Assembly: GCF_000718775.1 (NCBI RefSeq)
Contig: NZ_JOCB01000006.1
Location: forward strand, 59,770-123,769
Direction: 5' to 3'
Length of the DNA: 64,000 nucleotides
Source: Streptomyces sp. NRRL S-31
GTDB lineage: Bacteria > Actinomycetota > Actinomycetes > Streptomycetales > Streptomycetaceae
This document shows, piece by piece, positions 1-9,500 of this stretch. Numbering within the stretch: the first letter of the stretch is position 1; every line of letters begins with the position of its first letter. Below the pieces are notes generated by a model that saw only the letters and a list, made by a program, of their open reading frames with translations, had not been told where the DNA came from and ran no database searches. Position numbers and translations under genes: made by a program.

Positions 1-383
1 GAGCCGAGGGCCGCGTCACCGTGGCTGGCCTCGCGGACCGCGAGGACGGAGCAGAACATGGCCGCGCCGTCCAGGCCGAACGGCACCAGGTACTGCCAGC
101 CGTCGGTCAGCCCGAGGTTCTGCTCGCCGAAGCCGACGAGGCCGTGGAAGGACAGGGCCGCCGCCACCGCCGCACAGCAGAAAAGGAGCGCGTAGGAGGC
201 CGTGCCGTAGATGGCCTCCTTGCGCCTGCGGCGCTCCTCGCTGCGCTCCCAGGAGTCGTCCGCGTGCGCGCTCTCCCCGGAGGAGCGCTTGCCGCGCACG
301 AGCACCGCCACCGCCACCAGCATGCCCAGGAGCAGTACGGCGCCCGGAAGCAGCCAGTTCAGCGATATGTCGGTCAGTCTCAT
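1..383 (-). CDS. DUF2637 (SpdB-like) membrane protein, 3' end outside window
   Basis: The reading frame starts at the ATG at 383 and runs off the left edge, giving about 127 residues. It begins MRLTDISLNWLLPGAVLLL and has a first membrane segment near residues 8-29, a charged Arg/Glu-rich cytoplasmic stretch near 33-52, a second membrane segment near 55-75 and the conserved WQYLVPFGLDGAAMF motif that leads into a third. This pattern is that of actinobacterial DUF2637 proteins, which are common on chromosomes and on conjugative elements; their molecular role is unknown. The longer minus-strand frame starting at 525 is out of frame with these motifs and was not used. No neighbouring transfer genes are visible in the window. 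Confidence 0.8.
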   Translation of the reverse strand, partial: MRLTDISLNWLLPGAVLLLGMLVAVAVLVRGKRSSGESAHADDSWERSEERRRRKEAIYGTASYALLFCCAAVAAALSFHGLVGFGEQNLGLTDGWQYLVPFGLDGAAMFCSVLAVREASHGDAALG

Positions 384-595
384 CAGGGGTCCCTTGCATT
401 GGGATAGGGCGTAACGCCCGCCATAGTGGCCCACTCCCGACGGCCCTCAAGGGGTTTCGGGACAAGAGGCCGCCCAGAGAGTGCAAGGGGATGCCCAGGG
501 CGGCGTTCTGCTCGAACTGGCTCATGAGGGGCGGGAGTTGAGTGCGAACAAGACTACCCGTACGGATGGTTCCGCGGAAAGTTCCTGTGACAAGT

Positions 596-614
596 GAGGA
601 TGTTGTGCATCCTC
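596..614. promoter_or_regulatory. 19-base palindrome, possible operator
   Basis: GAGGATG-TTGTG-CATCCTC, two perfect 7-base arms around a 5-base centre, about 210 bases upstream of the DUF2637 start. The shape fits a dimeric repressor site. The binding protein is unknown, and a chance palindrome cannot be excluded. Confidence 0.3.
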
Positions 615-688
615 GCCCGTCCGAAGCCGGCCCGTGGGCGAGTGGTCCTGTGGCGGTGATCTTAATGGACGCACGCGCGTGCCACCGA

Positions 689-705
689 CCTGAGGGCCCC
701 TCAGG
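689..705. terminator. Short palindrome downstream of the biosynthetic operon
   Basis: CCTGAGGGCCCCTCAGG, a perfect palindrome with a single central base, lies about 80 bases past the stop of the formyltransferase gene. It could act as the operon terminator, with a loop formed by melting the inner pairs, or as an operator. There is no T-run, as is usual in Streptomyces. Confidence 0.3.
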
Positions 706-785
706 GGGACGGCTCCGTCACCGGGTTGACGGAGCGGCGGCCGGAATCGGGTGGTGTCCGCCCCGACCGGCCGCCGTGTCCGCCC

Positions 786-1481
786 TCACCGCGCGTGCAG
801 CGCCCACCTGCTGCCGTCGACGGCGGTCGTGCCCGGCAGGGCGATGAGTTCGGGCTTGAACAGCGGCGGGGCGTCCATCGCGGGCTCCCAGGTCGCGAGC
901 TTCTCGTCCTGCGGGACCTCGATCCGCCGGCCCTCGGCCAGGTCGGAGACCACCTTCAGCAGCAGCCGCACACCGAGCGGGGCCAGGTGGTCGCGCCACA
1001 GGCTCTGCGCGGTCGAGCCCGGGGGCACGAACAGGTGCTCCTGGGCGGCGAGCGGACCGGCGTCGGTGCGCTCGGTGAGGTGGTAGACGCTCCCGCCGGT
1101 CACCTTGTCACCGTCGCGGATCGTCCACCGGATCGCGTCCCGGCCGCGGTGCAGCGGCAGCAGACTGGGGTGGTAGCCGATGGTCGCGACGGCCGCCCTG
1201 GCGCGCGTCCGGCGGCCGAGGAAGGCGTGCGAGTGCGCGGCGAGGATGATGTCGACCCCGTCCGGGACGTGCATCGCCCGCAGCTCGGCGGAGTCCGTCC
1301 AGGGAATGTCCCGGGGGTAGGCCCAGGCGCGCAGGCGGTCCCAGGAGAGCGCGTTGCCCTCGTCGGAATGCCCCTTGCGCAGCCGGGGCGCAGCCGCGCC
1401 CAGGATCCGGTGCCCTTCGTCCAGCAGGGCGTCCGCGACCTGCACCGCGAAGGCCCCTTGTCCGGAGAGGTAGATGTTCAC
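786..1481 (-). CDS. Formyltransferase-family protein, last gene of PKS-NRPS operon
   Basis: A 231-residue protein of the N10-formyltetrahydrofolate-dependent formyltransferase fold (PurN/Fmt/ArnA N-domain family). It shows the SLLPxxRG loop (residues 106-112), catalytic-type His104 and Asp140 in TERTDAGPL. The Asn that normally stands two residues before the His (N-x-H) is Gly102 here, in GYHPSLLP, so the formyl-transfer mechanism may be altered or a different one-carbon or acyl donor used. It lacks the C-terminal tRNA-binding domain of Fmt. The ATG overlaps the mbtH stop by four bases, so it is translationally coupled. In this setting it probably tailors an amine or hydroxylamine of the peptide-polyketide; this is inference. 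Confidence 0.75.
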   Translation of the reverse strand: MNIYLSGQGAFAVQVADALLDEGHRILGAAAPRLRKGHSDEGNALSWDRLRAWAYPRDIPWTDSAELRAMHVPDGVDIILAAHSHAFLGRRTRARAAVATIGYHPSLLPLHRGRDAIRWTIRDGDKVTGGSVYHLTERTDAGPLAAQEHLFVPPGSTAQSLWRDHLAPLGVRLLLKVVSDLAEGRRIEVPQDEKLATWEPAMDAPPLFKPELIALPGTTAVDGSRWALHAR

Positions 1482-1693
1482 GCGTGCTCCCGGCGGTCGC
1501 TCGCCGGTGTCCCGGCCATCGCCGTGAAGTGCCGCTCGACGTAGTCGAGGGCACCCTCACGGTCCGGCCCCGAGTGGACGACCCGCCAGCCCTTCGGCAC
1601 GTCCAGGTACGGACGCCACAGCGCGTACTGCCCGCCGGTGTTCACCACCACCAGCCAGTCGGCCTCGCCGCCCTCGAAGGGGTTACCGCTCAT
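1478..1693 (-). CDS. mbtH: MbtH-like NRPS chaperone
   Basis: A 71-residue protein beginning MSGNPFEGGEADWLVVVN and carrying the family signatures N-x-x-x-QYALWRP and KGWRVVHSG. MbtH proteins bind adenylation domains and are needed for their folding or activity. The usual C-terminal WTDxRP signature is not present; the tail reads HFTAMAG instead, so this is a slightly divergent member. Its ATG overlaps the P450 stop by one base (TGATG). Its partner is presumably the A-PCP protein at 4749-6569, the only adenylation domain in the operon. Confidence 0.92.
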   Translation of the reverse strand: MSGNPFEGGEADWLVVVNTGGQYALWRPYLDVPKGWRVVHSGPDREGALDYVERHFTAMAGTPASDRREHA

Positions 1694-2931
1694 CAGTCGA
1701 CCTCTTTCAGTCCGGAGTGATCGGGCCGGAACCGCACCGGCAGGGTGGAGAACCCGGTCAGGAAGTTGGACCGGATGCGCAGGGCCTTACCGGTCTGCTC
1801 GAATCCGACTGTGAAGTCCCTGAGCGCGCGGAGCAGTTCGGCGATCTCCACCTTGGCCAGGTAGGAGCCGAGGCAGAAGTGCGGCCCGTAGCCGAAGGCC
1901 ATGTGCTTGTTGGGGGTGCGACCGGGGTCGAACACCCCGGGCCGGTCGAAGACGCGTTCGTCCCGGTTGCCGGAGGCGTGCCAGAGCGTGACGATCTCGC
2001 CGGGCCGCAGCCGTACGCCGTGCACCTCGGTCTCCCGGATCACCGTGCGCCCGAAGTGCATCGTGGGCGAAGCCCAGCGCAGCACCTCGTCCACGGCGGT
2101 GTCGATCGCGACCTCACCGTGCTTGAGCCGCCGCCACTGCTCCGGCTGGGCCGCGAGCGTGTGGACGCTGTCGATCATCGTCAGCCGGCTGGTCTCGTCG
2201 CCGCCGATGATCAGGCTGTAGCAGTTCAGCACGATGTCCTCGTCGGACAGCGGCACACCGTCGACGGCGCTGCCGATCAGCAGGCTGATCACGTCGTCGC
2301 CCGGCGACTCGCGCCGCTCCTCGACCATGTCCATGAAGTACAGCAGGATCTCGTTGCGGGCCATCTCCGAGTCGACCTCGTCCACGTCGTCGTCGTCGGC
2401 CGACAGCGCGGTCTTGGTCTGGGCCAGCAGGAAGTCCCGGTCCTGCTCGGGCACGCCGAGCAGGTTCGAGATCGTGGTCATCGGGATGCGGCTGGCGATC
2501 CGCTCGGCGAAGTCGCAGCCGCCGGTCTCCACCGCCTCGCGGATCAGCTGCCGGGTGTTGACCCGTACCGCCGCCGCGACCTGCTGGAGCACCCGGGGCG
2601 AGAGCACCCGTTGCAGGATCTTGCGCAACTCGTGGTGCCGGTGCCCGTCGGTGACGGCCAGCATCCGCCCGGCCCCGGCGTCACCGCCGCCCAGCAGCGT
2701 GACGAGCACGTTGCCCCGCTCGGACGTGAAGTGCACGTCGTCCCGGTAGGCGGTCAGGATGTCGTCGTGGCGGGAGAGCACCCAGAACCCCCGGCGGCCG
2801 TCGGCCGGCGGGTTCCAGTGCACCGGAGCGGTGTCCCGCAGGGTGCGCCAGAACGCGCCGAGGTCGTACTCCGCGAACGTGTTCGGGTCACCCAGGTCCA
2901 CGGTGCCCGGGGCCGGCGCGCTCACGGTCAC
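1693..2931 (-). CDS. Cytochrome P450 of the PKS-NRPS operon
   Basis: A 412-residue soluble bacterial class P450. Visible motifs are the I-helix GGDETSR (about 243-249), the ExxR pair E282/R285, and the heme loop FGYGPHFCLG with the thiolate ligand Cys353. It would use external ferredoxin and ferredoxin reductase, neither of which is encoded nearby. I placed the start at the GTG at 2931, which overlaps the TGA of the upstream KS-like gene by four bases; a longer frame reaching 3045 would read far into that gene and its extra residues look non-coding. The GTG at 2925 is an alternative. Probable role: oxidation of the assembly-line product. Confidence 0.93.
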   Translation of the reverse strand: MTVSAPAPGTVDLGDPNTFAEYDLGAFWRTLRDTAPVHWNPPADGRRGFWVLSRHDDILTAYRDDVHFTSERGNVLVTLLGGGDAGAGRMLAVTDGHRHHELRKILQRVLSPRVLQQVAAAVRVNTRQLIREAVETGGCDFAERIASRIPMTTISNLLGVPEQDRDFLLAQTKTALSADDDDVDEVDSEMARNEILLYFMDMVEERRESPGDDVISLLIGSAVDGVPLSDEDIVLNCYSLIIGGDETSRLTMIDSVHTLAAQPEQWRRLKHGEVAIDTAVDEVLRWASPTMHFGRTVIRETEVHGVRLRPGEIVTLWHASGNRDERVFDRPGVFDPGRTPNKHMAFGYGPHFCLGSYLAKVEIAELLRALRDFTVGFEQTGKALRIRSNFLTGFSTLPVRFRPDHSGLKEVD

Positions 2932-4712
2932 CAGTCCGTACGCCAGAACCGGCGCGGCTGGAACGGGTAGGTGGGCAGGGACACCCGGTGGGCGTCCTCC
3001 CCCTGGTACAGGGAGGCGAAGTCCGCCGGCCGGCCGTTCACCCACGCGGCGGCCAGCTCGAACAGCGCCTGCGGGTCCTGTCCGGACGGCAGCAGCCCCC
3101 GGTCGTTGCGGCGCATGGCGTCCGCGTCCACCTGCGGCGCGCTACCGGTCGCCGCGACCAGGCCGCCCGGGGAGGCGGCCGACAGCACCTCGATCAGCTC
3201 CGCACGGCTGCGCACCACGGCCGCCCACCGGCGGGGCATCACCTTGCGGCCCATGGCGAGGCTGAAGCAGATGTCGTCCAGCCGCAGCCCGGGGTCGCCC
3301 GTCACCCGGTCCCGCAGCCGCTCGCGCTGCCGGGCCAGCGCCTCGTCGTCCAGCGCGGACAGCACCACCAGGCGCGGTGTGCCGACGGCCTCGGGGGCAC
3401 GCCCGGGGAGGCCCGGCGCCTCCTGGAACACCAGGTGCGCGTTGTAGCCGCCGCCGCCGAGCGCGGTGACGCCCGCGCGGCGGACGCCGCACTCCGGGTC
3501 CCACTCCGCCGGTTCCCGCTGGGGCACGAACGGGGTGCTCGGGAAGTCGAGGTCCTCGTTGACCTCGGTCAGGTTGATCGTCGGCACCAGCGTCCTGTGG
3601 TGCAGGGCGAGTATCGCCTTCATCGAACCGGCACCGCCGGCGACCACACCGCCGTGGCCGATGTTGCCCTTCACCGAACCGATCGAGCAGGTGCCGGTCT
3701 GCTTGCCGAACGCCATGGTCGCCGCGTTCACCTCCAGCCCGTCGGTCATCGGCAGACCGAACCCGTTGGCCTCGTACATGGACACGGTGTCCGGGCTGAC
3801 GCCGCCGACCTCCATGGCATTGGCGATGCACGCGCTCATCCGCTCGGGCTGCGCCAGACCGTAGGCCATCGCGCTGACGCCGTTGTTGTTGATGGCCGTG
3901 CCCTTGACGACGGCGTAGACGTGGTCGCGGTCGGCGACGGCCTGGGCCAGCGGCTTGAGCACCACCGTGGCGACCCCGCTGGCCAGCACCGAGCCGGTGC
4001 CCTTGGCGTCGAACGGACGGCAGTGACCGTCCCGGGAGAGGATGCGGTTCTCCTCCCACAGGTAGCCGCGCCGGTGCGGCAGGCGCACGATCACGCTGCC
4101 GGCGATCGCCATGTCGGTCTGGCCGAGCAGCAGCGACTGGCAGGCCAGGTGGACCGAGTAGTGGAAGCCGGCGCAGACGGCGGTGACGGTGACGGCCTCA
4201 CCGGTCAGCCCCATGTAGTACAGCGCGTTGGACGTCAGGGTGTCCGGCGTCCAGGCCAGGCTGCGGTCCATCACCTCCGGGCCGACCGACGCCCAGTCCG
4301 GCGGGGAGCTGTAACGCGCGGCGGTCTGCGGGTTGTTGGCACCGTAGACGCCCACCTCGCCGGTGACCCGCTCCGGGTCGTAGCCGGCGTCCTCCAGCGA
4401 CTCCCAGGCGCTCTCCAGGAAGAGCCGGTGCTCCGGGGTCATCAGGGTCGCCGTACGGTCGCTAATGCCGAACACCGACGGGTCGAACTCGTCGTGACCG
4501 TCGACCAGACCGGCGGCCCGCACGTAGAACGGGTTGCTGACGATGGTCTCGTCGACCTCGATCTCCTCCTTGGTCAGGAAGGTGATCGACTCCCTGCCGT
4601 GCACCAGGTTGTCCCAGTACCGCTCCTTGGAGCGGGCGCCGGGCAACCGGCACGACGCGCCGATGACGGCCACGTCGCCCGGGTCGTAGACCTGCTCGGG
4701 GCTGTCGGACAT
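2928..4712 (-). CDS. Stand-alone ketosynthase-like protein with Cys-Asn-His active site
   Basis: A 594-residue protein with a full ketosynthase fold (about 10-430), followed by a KS-AT-type linker (about 440-520) and the post-AT signature VSLPTYPFQPRRFW (577-590). There is no acyltransferase, ACP, reductase or thioesterase. The nucleophile Cys180 (TAVCAG) and the His of GNIGH (His353) are kept, but the His of the EAHGTGT motif is Asn316 (YEANGFG). Loss of that His is a hallmark of ketosynthases that do not extend chains. The gene follows directly after the A-PCP gene, giving the functional order C-A-PCP-KS. That suggests a release or cyclisation role such as Dieckmann closure; this is inference. 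An alternative is a scaffold or gatekeeping condensing protein. Confidence 0.85.
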   Translation of the reverse strand: MSDSPEQVYDPGDVAVIGASCRLPGARSKERYWDNLVHGRESITFLTKEEIEVDETIVSNPFYVRAAGLVDGHDEFDPSVFGISDRTATLMTPEHRLFLESAWESLEDAGYDPERVTGEVGVYGANNPQTAARYSSPPDWASVGPEVMDRSLAWTPDTLTSNALYYMGLTGEAVTVTAVCAGFHYSVHLACQSLLLGQTDMAIAGSVIVRLPHRRGYLWEENRILSRDGHCRPFDAKGTGSVLASGVATVVLKPLAQAVADRDHVYAVVKGTAINNNGVSAMAYGLAQPERMSACIANAMEVGGVSPDTVSMYEANGFGLPMTDGLEVNAATMAFGKQTGTCSIGSVKGNIGHGGVVAGGAGSMKAILALHHRTLVPTINLTEVNEDLDFPSTPFVPQREPAEWDPECGVRRAGVTALGGGGYNAHLVFQEAPGLPGRAPEAVGTPRLVVLSALDDEALARQRERLRDRVTGDPGLRLDDICFSLAMGRKVMPRRWAAVVRSRAELIEVLSAASPGGLVAATGSAPQVDADAMRRNDRGLLPSGQDPQALFELAAAWVNGRPADFASLYQGEDAHRVSLPTYPFQPRRFWRTDW

Positions 4713-4748
4713 GAGGGGCTCCTACTTCGCGTCGAGGTGGGGGGTGAC

Positions 4749-6569
4749 TCAGCTGCCGGTGGAGGTGGGACGGCCGCGCAGCACGGCACGGCGGGCGGTG
4801 GCACGGCGGCGGGCCGACTCGACGACCTCGGAGGTGCCGCCGTCCTCGGTGTCGAGCCAGTGGCCGAGGGAGGAGATGTCACGGAAGCGGAACAGGTCGG
4901 GCACGCCGACCCGGCGGCCGAAGCGCCGGGTCATCATCCGGGCCAGCCGGACGAGCAGCAGCGAGTCGCCGCCGAGGTCGTAGAAGGTGGCCCGGACCCC
5001 GATGCCCGACGGGTCCCGGTTGAGCAGCTGGCCCCAGATCTCCGCCAGCGCCACCTCGGTCGGGGTGCCGGCGGTCTCCGCGGCGCGTTCCGGCTCGGCG
5101 GCCGGCGGCTCGGGCAGCGCCGCCCGGTCGAGCTTGCCGCCGGGCCCCAGCGGAAGCGCGTCCAGGAACACGATCGTCCGGGGCACCATGTAGTCGGGCA
5201 CCTCGGCGCCGAGCCGGTCGGTGATGGCGGTCTGGAGGGCCGGGTCCAGCCGGACGCCGTCCCGGGCCCCGCCCTCGGGCACGACATAGGCGACGAGCCG
5301 GTCGTCCCGAACGGTGGCGGCGGCCTCCCGGACCTCGGGGGTGCCGGTGAGCCGGGCCTCGACCTCCTCCAGCTCGACGCGGTAGCCGCGCAGCTTGACC
5401 TGGTGGTCCGAGCGGCCGACGAACTCCAGCTCGCCGCCGTCGGTGAACTTCACGACGTCACCGGTGCGGTACATGCGCTCGCCGTCCAGGAACGGGTCCG
5501 GGACGAACCGTTCCGCGGTGGTACGCGGTCGGTTGACGTAGCCCGGGGCCAGGCCCGCACCGCCGAGGTACAGCTCACCGGGCACACCGGCCGGCAGCGG
5601 CTTCAGGTTCTCGTCCAGGACGTAGACCCGGGCGTCGGCCGACGGCGGGCCGATCGTGGGCTCCCCGGTCCCGTCCCGCGGCACCGGTCCGAACGTGCAG
5701 AAGACGGTCCCCTCGGTGGGGCCGTAGGCGTTGAAGACCCGGTCCGCGTGGGTCTCCTGGTACACCCGGTCCACCAGCTTGCGCCGCAGCGGCTCGCCGC
5801 CGAACACGACCGTGCGCAGGTTCGGGGGCAGCCCGCCGGCGTCGAGCAGGGTGTTCATCACCGACGGGATGGCGTGCAGGTGGGTGATCTTGTCGATGTG
5901 CGGGCTCTCCGGCAGGTGGACCGCGCTCTCCACGAGCACGACGGCACCGCCCCGGCACAGCGTGGGGAAGATCTCCATCACCGACATGTCGAAGCAGATC
6001 GAGCTGGCCGCGGAGACGCCGCTGCGGTCGCTGTCGCCGAGGGCCCGGTCCATCGCGGACAGCATGGCCACGCAGCCGCCGTGCGGGACGGCCACGCCCT
6101 TGGGGCGGCCGGTGGAGCCCGAGGTGTAGATCACGTACGCGGTGTCGGCGGGCACGGCCGGCACGGGCCGCTCACCGGGCTCGGTGGTCACGGCCTCGTC
6201 CAGCACGACCACGGTCGGACCGGCCGGGCAGTTGGCCCGGGAGGCGGGCGTGGTCAGCAGCAGCCGGGTCCCGCTGTCCCGGACCATGAACTCCAGCCGG
6301 TCGGCCGGATACCCCGGGTCCAGTGGCACGTAGCAGGCGCCGGTGCGCAGGACGGCGAGGATGCCGACGAGCAGGTTCGGCGTGCGCTCGACGCAGACGC
6401 CGACCGGGACACCGGGACCGGCGCCCTCGGCGGCGAGCCGCCCGGCCAGCGCGCGGGAGCGCTCGTCCAGGTCGCGGTAGGTCAGGACACCGGCGTCGGC
6501 GTAGACCGCGGTGGCGTCCGGGGTCCGGCCGGCTTGCGCGGCGAACTCGGCGTGCAGGGTCTGGGTCAC
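4749..6569 (-). CDS. NRPS adenylation-thiolation (A-PCP) protein
   Basis: A 606-residue two-domain NRPS. The A domain (about 1-490) shows A3 YTSGSTGRPKG (148-158), A4 FDMSVMEIF (193-201), A5 NAYGPTEGT (280-288), A7 YRTGD (367-371), A8 GRSDHQVKLRGYR (385-397) and the A10 Lys479. Asp194 is the residue that contacts the alpha-amino group, so an ordinary alpha-amino acid is expected. I could not assign the side chain from the pocket residues. The PCP (about 500-575) has Ser536 in LGGDSL for phosphopantetheine. There is no C domain on this protein; it is at the C-terminus of the upstream PKS. Start: GTG at 6569, overlapping the PKS stop by four bases; the upstream extension has no A-domain character. 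Confidence 0.93.
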   Translation of the reverse strand: MTQTLHAEFAAQAGRTPDATAVYADAGVLTYRDLDERSRALAGRLAAEGAGPGVPVGVCVERTPNLLVGILAVLRTGACYVPLDPGYPADRLEFMVRDSGTRLLLTTPASRANCPAGPTVVVLDEAVTTEPGERPVPAVPADTAYVIYTSGSTGRPKGVAVPHGGCVAMLSAMDRALGDSDRSGVSAASSICFDMSVMEIFPTLCRGGAVVLVESAVHLPESPHIDKITHLHAIPSVMNTLLDAGGLPPNLRTVVFGGEPLRRKLVDRVYQETHADRVFNAYGPTEGTVFCTFGPVPRDGTGEPTIGPPSADARVYVLDENLKPLPAGVPGELYLGGAGLAPGYVNRPRTTAERFVPDPFLDGERMYRTGDVVKFTDGGELEFVGRSDHQVKLRGYRVELEEVEARLTGTPEVREAAATVRDDRLVAYVVPEGGARDGVRLDPALQTAITDRLGAEVPDYMVPRTIVFLDALPLGPGGKLDRAALPEPPAAEPERAAETAGTPTEVALAEIWGQLLNRDPSGIGVRATFYDLGGDSLLLVRLARMMTRRFGRRVGVPDLFRFRDISSLGHWLDTEDGGTSEVVESARRRATARRAVLRGRPTSTGS

Positions 6570-9500
6570 TGGTCCGTCCCCTCGGGGCGGCCGCCCGGCG
6601 TGAGGTCGTCGAGGGCCAGGTCGGGGTGGGAGATCGAGTCGAAGAGCACGGTGCGGTAGAGCGCGAGCAGTGCCGTCACGGTCTGCTTCTCCAGGTAGCT
6701 CGGTTTGTACTGGACGTGGCCGACCACCTCGCCGGAGACCTCGGCCATCGAGATCTCCAGGTCGAACTTGGCGAGGTGCCTGCGTACGGGGAGCGGTTCG
6801 AGGGGCAGGGCGCCGTCGGGCGCGATGGTGTCGCCGATGCCGTGGAAGAGCTTGACGGAGCGCGGGAAGGCGTCCGCGGACAGCCAGTTCAGCACGGCGT
6901 CGAACCACGGGGAGCGGCCCTCGGCCCGCGGCGGCTTCAGGGTGGACGCCAGCAGGTCGAGGGGGTAGTTCATGTGCTCGAGCAGGCCGAGCGAGAAGGC
7001 GTGGACCTCGCGCAGCAGCTCCCGGAAGCTGCGGTCACCGGCCGGTTTCGCCCGCACCAGCACCGTGTTGAGGTAGTAGCCGATCGCGGACTCCCAGCCG
7101 GGCTCGCCGCGCTGGGCGATGGCGGTGGCCAGGACGGAGTCCTCGGTGCCGGTCGCGCGGTTGAGCGTGGCGAAGAAACCGGACAGCGCGACGGTGCTGA
7201 TCGACACGCCCTCGCGCACCGCGAACTCGCGGAGCGCGCGCGTCTCCTCGGCGCTCCAGCGGAACGTGAGGTCGCGGCCCTCGTAGGTGACGCCGGGCGG
7301 GCGCTCGGCCGTGGACAGGTCGAGGTGGGCGGGCGGGTCGGCCAGCCGCTCCGACCACCAGTCCAGCGCCGCCTCGGCCGCCGGACCGGCCAGCCACTGC
7401 CGCTCCCACTCGACGAACTCCGTGTACGGGGGAGCCGGCTCGCCGTCGGCGGGTCCGGCGCCCTGGTAGAACTCCTGGAGTTCGCGGATCATCACGTCGG
7501 CCGACGCCGCGTCCGACGCGATGTGGTGCACGAGCACCAGCAGGTAGTGGTCCGCCGGCCCGCGCGTCATCAGCACCACGCGCACCAGCGGCCCGTTGTC
7601 CAGGTCCATCGGCAGGTGCCCGTACGCGGCGAGTTCCTCGCGGGCCTGTTCGTCGTCCAGGTCCGTGCTGTCCACGACGAGGAACTCGTACGCCGGTTCG
7701 TCGAGGATGACCTGGTAGGGGCTGCCGCCCGCCTCCGCGAAGATCGTGCGCAGGGCGGGGTGCCGCTCCACCACGGCCCGTACGGCGCCCTCCAGCGCCT
7801 TCTCGTCGACCGCGCTCCGGACCCGGGCGGCCACCATGAAGTTGTAGGGCACGGCGTCGGGCGCGATCTGCTGCATGAACCACAGCGAGGCCTGGCCGTG
7901 CGACGCCGGTGCCAGTTCCAGGCCCAGACCGTCGGCGCGCAGCTGCTCCAGCGCCGGTGCGTCGGTGGGGTCCAGCAGCCCGCGCAGGGCCAGTTCGTCG
8001 ACCAGTTCCTCGGCGTCGACCTCGGACAGGTCGTCGAGGAACGTCCGGCCCGGGGCGGCCGGGGGCGCCGGGGGCGCCGGGACGGGCGCGGCCCCCGCGG
8101 ACGGAGCGGAGTCCGGTGTCCGGGCCGGCGCGGCCACCGAGGGCGGCGCGGCCGGTGCCGTCGCGGTGCCGCCCGGCCGGCCGGTGATCTCGTCGAGGTG
8201 GCCGACGAGTTCGGCTATGGAGCGGCCGTCGAGGAACACCACCGGCGACACCCGCTGCCCGAACAGCGACTGCACCCTGTTCACCAGGCGGATCGCCAGC
8301 ATCGAGTCGAGGCCGAAGTCGCGCAGGCTCGCGCCCTCGTCGAACCTGTCCTGCGGTACGCCCAGCACGTCGGCGATCTCGCCGAGGAGGATGTCCTTCA
8401 CCGGCCTGGTCGCCGCCGCCGTGACCACGGACTCGGCCACCGGCTCGGCCACGGGACCGGCCACGGGACCGGCCACGGCCACCGTCCCGGCCGCGGCCGC
8501 CACCGTCAGGGACGGCCCGGCGTCGACGCGGGGCACACTGTCCAGCCAGTAACGCTCCTTCTGCCACTGCACGAGCGGGGTCTCGACGACCTCGACGTCG
8601 TCGGCGAACAGCGAGTCGAACGTCAGCGGGACGCCCCGGACGTACAACGAGGCGGCGGCCGCCAGCAGGCAGCGAGCGTCGCTCTCGTCGCGCCGCAGGG
8701 AGTTGACCGCGTGCACCCGGGCGCCCCGGGTCAGCGCGATCTCCTCGACCGCGCCGCGCAGCGTCTCGTGCGGGCCGATCTCGATGAAGGTGCCGACGCC
8801 GTCGTCGACGAGCGCCCCGATCGTGTCGGCGAACCGGACCTGGTCGCGCAGGTTGTGCACCCAGTAGTCGACGTCGGCGACCGGGTTGACCGTGTCGGCC
8901 AGGGCCGTCGAGTGGAAGTCGATGGTGCCGGTCAGCGGGGTGATGCCGGCGACGCGTTCGCGCAGCGGCTGGACCAGTGGGTCCATGCCGGGGCTGTGCA
9001 CCGGCCGCTCGACCCGGATGTTCCTGGTGGAGATCCCGGCCCGCCCGAGGTCGGCCTCCAGGGCGCGGACGGCCTCGGGCGAGCCGGAGACCGCCGCGCT
9101 GGTGGGACTGTTGACCACGGCGACGGCCGCCTGCCCGGCGTACGGGGCGAGCCACGGCAGCAGCTCCCGCTCCGGCAGGTCGACCGAGATCATGGCGCCG
9201 GGCGCCGCCCTCCGCTGAAGCAGATGCGACCGGGCGACCACCACACGGGCGGCGTCCTCCAACGACAGCAGCCCGGCGACGCACGCGGCGGCCACCTCGC
9301 CCAGGCTGTGCCCGACGACGGCGGCCGGGCGGACACCGAGTCCCAGCCAGACCTTCGCCAGCGAGACCTGGAGGGCGAACAGGACGGGCTGCTGGAAGTC
9401 CATCTCCTCGAACCGGGCCAGGTCGGCCGGGGCGTCGAGCTGTGTCAGCACCGAGGGGCCGCCGGCCGCGCGCACGGCGCTGTCGCAGGCGTGCATCCAC

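Larger units (their letters stand above)
384..785. other. Intergenic region, no gene
   Basis: About 400 bases between the start of the DUF2637 gene and the end of the biosynthetic operon. No reading frame here has convincing coding character. It holds two short perfect palindromes, annotated separately (596-614 and 689-705). Confidence 0.6.

Noticed and set aside
16..525. Minus-strand frame starting MSQFEQNAALG
   Set aside because: After about 50 residues it becomes an Arg/Gly-rich shadow of the DUF2637 gene, which lies in another frame of the same strand.
2928..4712. Trans-AT polyketide module
   Set aside because: The KS-like protein does lack an AT, but the upstream protein has two of its own and the Asn for His change argues against chain extension; no free-standing AT is encoded nearby.
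2988..6659. A 1223-codon plus-strand frame
   Set aside because: Same reason: shadow of the KS-like and A-PCP genes, typical of high-G+C DNA where stop codons are rare on all frames.
8440..8490. Possible short tandem repeat in DNA
   Set aside because: It encodes the GPVAGPVAEPVAE linker between AT2 and ACP2 of the PKS, a normal flexible linker.
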